From NCBI GenBank assembly GCA_033032175.1, contig CM065320.1, positions 6,448,001-6,512,000 of the forward strand: DNA of 64,000 nucleotides, in the 5' to 3' direction. Every line of letters begins with the position of its first letter. Position 1 is the first letter of the stretch. The stretch comes from Saturnia japonica (Eukaryota; Arthropoda; Insecta; Lepidoptera; Saturniidae). The position numbers were made by a program, and so were the translations under genes. Positions 58,401 through 64,000 of this stretch are shown one piece after another. Under the pieces are notes generated by a model. The model did not search any database. It was given only the letters and a program-made list of their open reading frames with translations, and was not told the origin of the DNA.

Positions 58401-60900
58401 TGCGAAGAATAAAATTAAGAATTTTTTAAAACAATAATCAAACTCTTTAACAATCTTCAAATCAGTATAATCAATGTTTCATATTGTTCATGTTTAATTT
58501 AATTATGCTTTTCAAGTTTTATGAATGTTAACTATTACAATTATAAAAATTTATTTAATTCATTTGAATAATCATGCAATGCAAAACAACTTATGTAGTT
58601 TGTGGAAAAATGCAGAGTTGTCCATAAAGTTCATAATTCATATATCGTAATGGTTTTCTGCAAATTTTCTAAATCTTGTTTTACTTGTAACAATACTATA
58701 AGCAGTATTAGGCAATAATGTACTTTTTTAAAGAAATATCAAGTAGATTATTTTTCCAATACATGATTAGCCTTTGTAACCTTGATTTGTAATTTTAAAG
58801 ATGTCATAGTATTTTCTCCTATATCCTGTGACAGTTGCTTGTGTTCAGTTTAAGAAATATTTTTCTATATACTATAAATTTCAAAAACTAAATAACAAAA
58901 AACAAAATTTAAATGTGATATGATTTTTTTTCTCTCTTGCAAAATTGAAAATATATGTATTGATAATTAAAGAAAACTTTTAGTGTTTTATTTATCCTAG
59001 TGCCTCAATATTTCTATATGGTAAGTGCATAGCATAAAGAAAAAATGTTAATTATCTGAGAAATAAGTTTCATCACATAAAAAATTACTAATTCACATAG
59101 TTTTAATGACTTAATTCAAAATTTTTCAGTGTTTCCTTTTATAAAGATTAATTATTATTATGATATGCAATAATAATAACAATGTTAGCTTCTAAATGTA
59201 GCACAGCTATGCAAAGTAGGCTTGGTCATTGCGCAACATAGATAGTTATTGTAACTATTCATCAGTGCAGGTTGCGGGTTATTGTATCATAGCATAACTA
59301 TTTACTTTTAGTAGTGGTTTCTGTTGTTATTCAAACACTTAATGTTCCATTCGTCGAAAAAATGTCGCTACTTTCGCTATTGTATCAAAGTTCATTTTGC
59401 GCAGTTACCATAAAGAAAGATCATTCTTTCTTTTTTATTTTCTTTTTCTTTTTTTTTTTTTTTTTTTTTTTTTTCTTTCATAAAGACCTTTGGTTAATGG
59501 GGTGGGCTCTTATTTACAGAAATGTGGCCTTAAATTAATCAAGGCACTTATAAAAATATCTGTCAAATATTATGCTGCAGTATAAATTTCGGTGTTTGTA
59601 ATGTTTGAGTTCCTGTTGTTTTAAGATTTTATTTAAATGTGATTTTTAAATCTTTAATGATACTTTAATATGGCGACCATTTAAAATAATAGCTATTAGT
59701 CGATAAGTAAGTACAGGCAATAGTGTAGATTAAGAACACTTATTTTTTCAAGTGTAACACATGACTGTTGTTACATCTTGACAATCGCCATCTTGGTGAT
59801 AACTTCTTGACAATTATATTTTGACAGTCACCATCTTCACTGTCATTTTTATCAGACTGCCCATGGTCAGCATCACTTTTCTAAACATCCGTAACAAAAA
59901 TTACATAGCTTCATTATGTATAAAATTCTATCAAAATATGGCAGTGACAATAATCTTGTGCCCAGAAATCAGCTACTACAATAGATAGTTTTAAAACTGA
60001 AAACCAGCTACTAAAATTGATAGTTCTGGTAAATGTTATCAGTGTGCAATAGATAGTTTTGTTTCATTTCCCATAAAAGCTGCTATTGCCCACTGCTAAT
60101 GCGAAGGCCTTTCTTAGGTGATAACAATACCTTAATTACATTACCAACCCACAATATATCGTTGATTTAAAAACACCAAGTTATAATTTTGTCTAACAGT
60201 ATGGTGGAAATACTAGAACAGTTGTCAAGTGTCATGTTTAGCTAAATGTTTTATTACTCAATCCACCAATAGTTTAATAATTAAATTCAAATTAGTTAAT
60301 CTATGTGCATTCTGAAAAATTAATTAAAAGATATTTCACCAATTTTAACCATTCAACAAGACATTAGGCTTTGCAATAAGTTAGAAATATTGTTTGTTAT
60401 TGTATACATTTCAATTTGATTTGAATATTTTGAAATGTTTCATGAATTTGTTAAAACAAAACAATAAACTGAAACAGTCTTGGGACCAGTTTTAGAAATT
60501 GTCATGTTTGTAATACTACATATTATATTTCAAAATCAAAGGTAAAACACATACCGCTTTCCGACAAATTAAGGATGCATGGTAAAAGCTTATCTTCTTC
60601 TGTTAAATCTTTGATACTGTAAGGCAATTCACTGTCAGAAGTCTCATTTTGTTTACTTAATTTGTTAATTAATGTTTTCGTAAATTTTGGTTTCACTATT
60701 TGTGGTTTCGGTTTTTTTTTTTTACTTTTGTTATCAAAATCGTCTTCGGACGTATGATCAGATTGAAAAGTTTCCTCATCTGAACCAGATTCTTCGGATA
60801 TGTGTGCATCTGAACCAGAATCACTGAAATCACCAGTTTCTTCTTCGCTGTGTTCGTCTCTATATGTGATTTTTGTTAACTTCTTTCGGGTATTTGGCAT
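49246..60900 (-). CDS. Xpc: XPC DNA damage recognition protein (about 1186 aa), frameshift in exon 5
   Basis: Homologue of human XPC, yeast Rad4 and Drosophila mus210. XPC with Rad23 and centrin finds helix-distorting lesions and starts global-genome nucleotide excision repair. Ten exons: 60555-60900, 57403-57518, 57058-57319, 54379-55956, 53675-53947, 52092-52333, 51201-51426, 50226-50394, 49892-50046, 49246-49440. Residues 1-240 are acidic and lysine-rich; about 255-410 is the first half of the transglutaminase-like domain ([15 protein letters not shown]...[12 protein letters not shown]); about 410-800 is a charged disordered insert; then the rest of the domain (DVWCEVF) and the BHD1-3 lesion-binding region ([62 protein letters not shown]). 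All junctions agree in phase except one extra base at about 53,745, which gives a stop at 53,733-53,735 before the BHD domains. Confidence 0.93.
49892..50046 (-). CDS. Xpc: Xpc exon 9 (BHD3)
   Basis: After [49 protein letters not shown]. Ends in phase 0 at GTATTG. Confidence 0.94.
50226..50394 (-). CDS. Xpc: Xpc exon 8 (BHD2)
   Basis: After [50 protein letters not shown]. Ends in phase 1 at GTAAGT. Confidence 0.94.
50700..50950 (+). repeat. interspersed repeat in Xpc intron
   Basis: 'AATTGCAACTGTGTTCATCC' is shared with 22,715 (same orientation), and 'AAACCACCACATG' near 50,931 resembles the repeat at 41,380. Moderately decayed. Confidence 0.45.
51201..51426 (-). CDS. Xpc: Xpc exon 7 (BHD1)
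   Basis: After [70 protein letters not shown]. Among the most conserved parts of XPC. Ends in phase 0 at GTACAT. Confidence 0.95.
51476..51625 (+). mobile_element. tRNA-derived SINE, family B
   Basis: Head GCCTCATTAGCCTAGTGGTC (A box TAGCCTAGTGG at 51,488) and B box GGGTTTGATTCCC near 51,530, followed by 'CTATGAAATTCTCAGTAGCA'. Plus-strand partner of the copy at 25,094-25,347. In Xpc intron 6, antisense to the gene. Confidence 0.75.
51695..51870 (-). mobile_element. tRNA-derived SINE body, family A
   Basis: Plus-strand text 'GGTAGGTGCTTGACTACAGA', 'TTTTCAACTTGAGGGTGGTA' matches the SINE body at 27,455-27,690. Confidence 0.62.
52092..52333 (-). CDS. Xpc: Xpc exon 6 (end of transglutaminase-like domain, BHD1 start)
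   Basis: After [49 protein letters not shown], ending LPKSISE. Ends in phase 2 at GTAAGT. Confidence 0.92.
52579..53132. mobile_element. MITE-like element in Xpc intron 5
   Basis: Inverted ends AGTAGCTTGCGCAAGTACTA (52,579) and TAGTACTTGCACAAGCTACT (ending 53,132), one mismatch in 20. No coding frame; target duplication not resolved. Confidence 0.6.
53675..53947 (-). CDS. Xpc: Xpc exon 5, with one-base frameshift
   Basis: After [26 protein letters not shown], an acidic segment, then [13 protein letters not shown]. In the given frame a TGA follows at 53,733-53,735. Omitting one base at about 53,745 restores the family-like [17 protein letters not shown] and brings the donor (GTAAGT) into phase with exon 6. 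The exon is otherwise well preserved. Confidence 0.85.
54054..54109 (-). mobile_element. short A-tailed retroposon, copy 5, 5'-truncated
   Basis: Minus strand AGCCGCAGCGGCTTCAGGGC, CCCTAAGGCTAACAGTGTAG, then an A9 tail. It starts inside the hairpin, so the first 20 bases or so are missing. Lies in Xpc intron 4. Confidence 0.75.
54379..55956 (-). CDS. Xpc: Xpc exon 4
   Basis: 1578 nt. Carries [14 protein letters not shown], the first half of the Rad4 transglutaminase-like domain, and the long charged linker. Acceptor TCTTGCAG; ends in phase 1 at GTAATC. Confidence 0.92.
56025..56503. mobile_element. MITE-like region in Xpc intron 3
   Basis: Weak inverted ends: AGCCATACACCCACAT at left, GTGCGTGTGTGGC at right. 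It contains a perfect 16-bp stem (56,177-56,192 with 56,199-56,214; CACACACATGCACAAT) and a 6-nt loop. Non-coding. Confidence 0.4.
56598..56737 (+). repeat. perfect 70-bp tandem duplication
   Basis: TCCTAAGTTATAGGTCGATG ... CCGTTCACATAATA occurs at 56,598-56,667 and again at 56,668-56,737 with no difference seen. The surrounding segment (56,500-56,900) looks like an older interspersed repeat. Confidence 0.85.
56905..56990 (-). repeat. SINE family D fragment
   Basis: 'ATATGGAGACATAATTTCAC' ... 'CCCAACTAAGAAATTGTATT' matches 47,660-47,730. Confidence 0.5.
57058..57319 (-). CDS. Xpc: Xpc exon 3
   Basis: After [30 protein letters not shown] ... [20 protein letters not shown] ... [11 protein letters not shown]. 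Ends in phase 1 at GTATGT. Confidence 0.88.
57403..57518 (-). CDS. Xpc: Xpc exon 2
   Basis: After [30 protein letters not shown], then [16 protein letters not shown]. Ends in phase 0 at GTAAGT. Confidence 0.82.
57660..58330 (+). pseudogene. mariner (irritans-like) relic with internal deletion
   Basis: [20 protein letters not shown], then [11 protein letters not shown] (the catalytic D in TGD), then [20 protein letters not shown] and ATVFLDSGS in changing frames. The text jumps to a C-terminus, [15 protein letters not shown], at about 58,170. The middle of the core is missing. Lies in Xpc intron 1. Confidence 0.7.
58331..60554. other. Xpc intron 1, remainder
   Basis: AT-rich without recognised features except a 26-base T run at about 59,449-59,474. 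Confidence 0.6.
60555..60900 (-). CDS. Xpc: Xpc exon 1
   Basis: Start [20 protein letters not shown] at 60,900. Acidic, serine-rich, with a [10 protein letters not shown] basic patch likely to help nuclear localisation. Ends in phase 1 at donor GTATGT. Confidence 0.88.
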
Positions 60901-61439
60901 CTTATTTATTATCAGTTACCTGTTATATTTTTATCAAAACTTCTAAGATTATGTGCCTATCTCAGGCGTGTTTTCTCGTATAAAACAAACACTGCAGATC
61001 TCAAAGATAAAACCATAGAAGATGCTGAAGATTTAAAACCCCCAAGCCCCAACTACCTTGAACTCGAAACACAAACCAAGGAGAAAAACAAGCGTTTAAC
61101 GTACAGAAAGCTTCACAAGGTTTCAACTGGTTTCAAACTAACCAAGGTTGGGATATTCGATATACATTGATGCATCGAATTCAGTCGATGTTTATAGTAT
61201 GATGTATCGAATCGATTCGATGCTTTAAAAACTGTTGATTCGTGTTTGTAATGTTTATAATTCATACATAACGTGTTTATAGGCCGTTTTATGTTGTAAT
61301 GTTTAAAGTTTAATATTTACGTAGTTTACTAATCCTTAATGTTATATTGTGTAAATTTAGGTAGATATTAATGTTCTTAATATATTTGAATAGGTTTTGT
61401 AACATTCCAATAAGAATCTTATGAGATATTAGCTAATTA

Positions 61440-62230
61440 CGTGGAATTGTGTGTAATAATAATAATAACAGAATAGGCGCGACCCGCCACACCACAAGCC
61501 GTGCTACTAGGCAATGTTAGAGTAGGAGGGGAATAAACGCCATCGTTCCGTCCCGCTCCAACACTGATATAAATATGGGGCTGTTGCGGCCAAACGGTCC
61601 AAGTCCGGTGAAACTGTAAAAGCCGCAGCGGCTTTAGGGCCCCTAAGGCTAACAGTGTAGTCAGATCTAAAAAAAAAAGGCCAAACGGCACACAGAGTGT
61701 CAAACGCTATTCAAGATAGGAAGACTCAAGACCCTGAAGACTTGCGAGAAATTCTGTGTCAAGAAATCGAAGCACTGGATAGTATTAAAAATTATTGTGA
61801 ATTATTGTAACCGGCCATTCTGCTTGTGAATATTGAATACAGCGACTTGATATTGGTGTTCGTGTGTTCATTATCTTCGAGAAATTTTTCAGCCACCAGC
61901 GACTCAGTCCACTTAGTTCTCTTTAGCTACGCCGACGCCACTACTCCGTGTAGGCACCTCACTGCGTGTGTACCTTTGACGTTTGGCTCTCTTCACGCTT
62001 AGTAGGTTCGGGTGTCAACAGATTTGGTAGCACGTAGTGAGTTGGACTTGCGTACACTGGTTTGCAGCTCTCTGTTGCTTACCGTAGTACGTATTCACCG
62101 TGGTACCTAAGTTCGAGGGTTGATCGGGCGCCGCGCCGCGCTGCACTCACGCTGTGAAGGCCCGCTTCGTACGATCATCGTTGGCGTAACACATTGTTAC
62201 GGGTAAACCGTTTGCGCCTGTTTTACGATG
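61440..62230 (+). other. GC-richer block, possible decayed LTR element piece
   Basis: 'GGGTGTCAACAGATTTGGTA' and 'GCACGTAGTGAG' at about 62,010 resemble an LTR end and primer-binding region, but no paired LTR or gag/pol frame is visible. Identity is uncertain. Confidence 0.25.
61601..61678 (+). mobile_element. short A-tailed retroposon, copy 6
   Basis: AAGTCCGGTGAAACTGTAAA ... GCCGCAGCGGC ... CCCCTAAGGCTAACAGTGTA ... A10. Perfect target-site duplication GGCCAAACGG at 61,588-61,597 and 61,679-61,688. Inserted within the hAT-type element. Confidence 0.85.
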
Positions 62231-62604
62231 TATCGATGTATTTTCATAAAACATCGAATCAGTAGTAACCAGTTAATGATTATTACTGTTTCATTTGATC
62301 TCGAACAATAGGGTAATTACATGAAGCACATGTACGTGGCGTGCGGACAAGAAAAGAGCTGTTGTAGGAGTAATAAATAATTTAAATTTGTCGTTTGTTT
62401 GTATGGAGTACTATGGAGTGTTAGGGGATGACTACAGCTTTGTGATGCAATATTTGAAAAAAATTCTCGATTTTAAGAAAACATCGATGTTTTTTACCGA
62501 CGCATCGGAAAATATCAATGCATAAACTCGATGTATTGCAACGAAAAAAAACATCGATGTATTTTCTTAATGGACATCCCTAAACCAAGGACTCAAGGAC
62601 GAAG

Positions 62605-62820
62605 GAACTTTTTTTTATTAGATGTGGGCGATTATGAATGATTTACAATGTTACATAATTGGAATATTCAATTATTTCGAATATGAATGATTTACATAAT
62701 CAAGATATTTTGATCATGAGTGATCATTCATAATCGAATTATGAATATGAATATTCATTCATAATCGAGTCCTTGATGTATTACTCAGAGGTGGGCGATT
62801 AAAAATGATGACTGGTACCT
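62605..62820. repeat. repeat with 'GTGGGCGATTA' ends
   Basis: GTGGGCGATTATGAATGAT at 62,624 and GTGGGCGATTAAAAATGAT at 62,792, enclosing alternating ATGAATATGAATATTCATTC-type self-complementary sequence. Probably a decayed MITE. Confidence 0.4.
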
Positions 62821-62839
62821 ATTCAAAATGAATGCTCCC

Positions 62840-62904
62840 AAGTTCGGTGAAGCTGTAAAAGACGCAGGCAGCGGCTTCAGGGCCTGTATAGTCAGTTCAA
62901 AAAA
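62840..62904 (+). mobile_element. short A-tailed retroposon, copy 7
   Basis: AGTTCGGTGAAGCTGTAAAA ... GCAGCGGCTTCAGGGCC ... GTCAGTTC then A6; the 'CCCTAAGGCTAAC' segment is deleted. Perfect 14-bp target duplication CTATTCAAAATGAA at 62,819-62,832 and 62,905-62,918. Confidence 0.82.
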
Positions 62905-63086
62905 CTATTCAAAATGAAGAATGGGAAGCTAAAGAAAAGGTCGTGCAGTGTCGTAAACAAAGTTCTTTACAAGAACACATACCAATTAGCTAAAAAAGGT
63001 CGTTCGGACGTTGTTGCGGACAGCGAGCGGGGCGAGCGAATAACGATAGTCTAATAGTATAGAATGAACAAATAAATGAAATAATA

Positions 63087-64000
63087 CGTGTTAGGAATAA
63101 GGTTTATAAATACGTGTTAGGAATAGATATAATAATATGAACTGAATATGTGTATTTTAAAACGATTAGAATAAGAATATAGCTAGTTGTAAGTTTAAAT
63201 GTATAAATTTCACTAGTTGTAAGGATGAACCATGCCAGACTCGGAACATCTGGCATGGTGACTCATGGTACTGCCGCACACAGGGCGTGCACGCTCATTG
63301 GCTGAGCGACGCCCCGCACGGAATCCATCGCACGACCGGTTGCGAGGCAAAGGACGAGGTTAAATATAGCGGAGAGGGCGGCAGTACTACGAGAGGAGGC
63401 GATTCCGATTTCGACCGTTGGTGTGAACGGACGTGTCCGTTAGCACTCTCGATCGCTCTCGTAATTTATTTCATTACTGCTTGAACTAGTTTACGAGTGT
63501 TTACTCTGATCCACGGACCCGGTCCTAGGCCTGCCGGTTCAGAGTACACAATCTAAAGCTGGTTTTTTAAGCTATTTCATTGAACTTCGCGCTCTGCTTA
63601 GACTAGTTGAGACTTGTTTGCTTTGATCCACAGACCCGGTCCTAGGCCTGCCGGTTCAAAGTACACGGTTTAAAGCTAGTCTTTTAAGCCTTTACATACC
63701 GCGGTTTATAGCGAAGACGGTGTTATTGTTGTGTAGCGAGTATCTGGGTACTCGTTGCGCGCATAGCGCCGTCTCGCTCGCGCATTTCGTGTAGCACTTC
63801 GGTGTACACGAAAAACTGTACTTCTTAGTACGACAACAAACGCGCTTTTCAGCGCGAATCTTGTTTCAAAGACACGCAAATCCACGTTTAGTGGTCGTTT
63901 GTCGGATACCTAGCGGTGTTAACGAAGACGAACGGGGCGTGACCCGAGCGCTCTCCGGTTACCTCCTTCTGAGGTAAACGATAACTCGGACGGGCCTGGG
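63087..64000 (+). mobile_element. possible 5' LTR and leader of a retrotransposon, cut by window end
   Basis: The composition changes to GC-rich after about 63,200. There is a CCAAT-like GCTCATTGGCTGAG (63,292) and a TATA-like TTAAATATAG (63,360), then two 118-bp repeats and a GC-rich leader without open frame. TGTTAGGAATA occurs twice (63,089 and 63,115). This layout fits a promoter-bearing LTR, but no matching LTR is in the window. Confidence 0.3.
63482..63700 (+). repeat. two 118-bp imperfect direct repeats with conserved stem-loop
   Basis: CCGGTCCTAGGCCTGCCGGT occurs in both units, 118 bp apart (GGTCCTAGG at 63,521 and 63,639). Each unit has an inverted pair around it: CTCTGA/TCAGAG in unit 1 and CTTTGA/TCAAAG in unit 2, with the same 29-nt loop length. 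Confidence 0.75.

Larger units (their letters stand above)
61148..62582. mobile_element. non-autonomous hAT-type element with perfect 8-bp target duplication
   Basis: AACCAAGG at 61,140-61,147 and 62,583-62,590. Ends TTGGGATATTCGAT (eroded) and GGACATCCCTA. Both subterminal regions are full of CATCGATG/CGAT motifs, as in the hAT at 36,949. It encloses GC-richer LTR-like sequence (about 61,440-62,230) and one short retroposon. No transposase frame. Confidence 0.65.

Noticed and set aside
59314..59538. 74-aa frame around a poly-T run
   Set aside because: Phenylalanine tract from a 26-base T run; no support as a gene.

Overview
This is an AT-rich, repeat-dense eukaryotic window, almost certainly from a butterfly or moth. 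Three things point there: interspersed repeats opening with the 'ACTAGCTGxxCCCGCGGC' head typical of Lepidoptera, tRNA-derived SINEs of lepidopteran type, and a Sep15/SelenoF gene whose selenocysteine is replaced by cysteine, which fits the known loss of selenoproteins in this order. No prokaryotic features are present. Splice sites were read by eye from exon phase and family alignment. || LAYOUT. 1-26,400: intergenic, no convincing gene. It holds mariner and pogo/Tigger-like relics, SINE-like repeats, copies of a very short A-tailed retroposon, one CpG-rich orphan exon candidate on the minus strand (11,271-11,438) and a cluster of heat-shock-element-like motifs (about 15,040). 26,480-42,032: the muscle LIM protein gene Mlp84B on the plus strand, with five LIM domains and 492 aa on the canonical path. 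It has two pairs of tandem-duplicated alternative exons in LIM2, and two splice donors that overlap in-frame stops, allowing short isoforms. Its 6.8-kb last intron contains an intronless minus-strand Sep15 gene, a hAT element with TATCGATA palindromes just upstream of that gene, MITEs and a mariner copy. 42,600-46,050: nested transposons, including a structurally intact DD41D-type element with identical 32-bp terminal repeats and an open 359-aa transposase, next to a 217-bp repeat identical to one at 37,278. 49,246-60,900: the nucleotide excision repair gene Xpc on the minus strand, ten exons, about 1186 aa, with a one-base frameshift in exon 5. 61,100-64,000: hAT-derived and LTR-like material, ending in a GC-rich block with two 118-bp repeats that share a stem-loop showing a compensatory base change. 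|| HOW THE GENES RELATE. Mlp84B (sarcomere), Sep15 (ER glycoprotein folding) and Xpc (DNA damage recognition) have no common pathway; the association is positional. The most notable observations are the Mlp84B isoform architecture, the ultra-short retroposon family with clear target-site duplications, the intact DD41D element, the Xpc frameshift, and the DRE-like motifs supplied to Sep15 by a hAT element.
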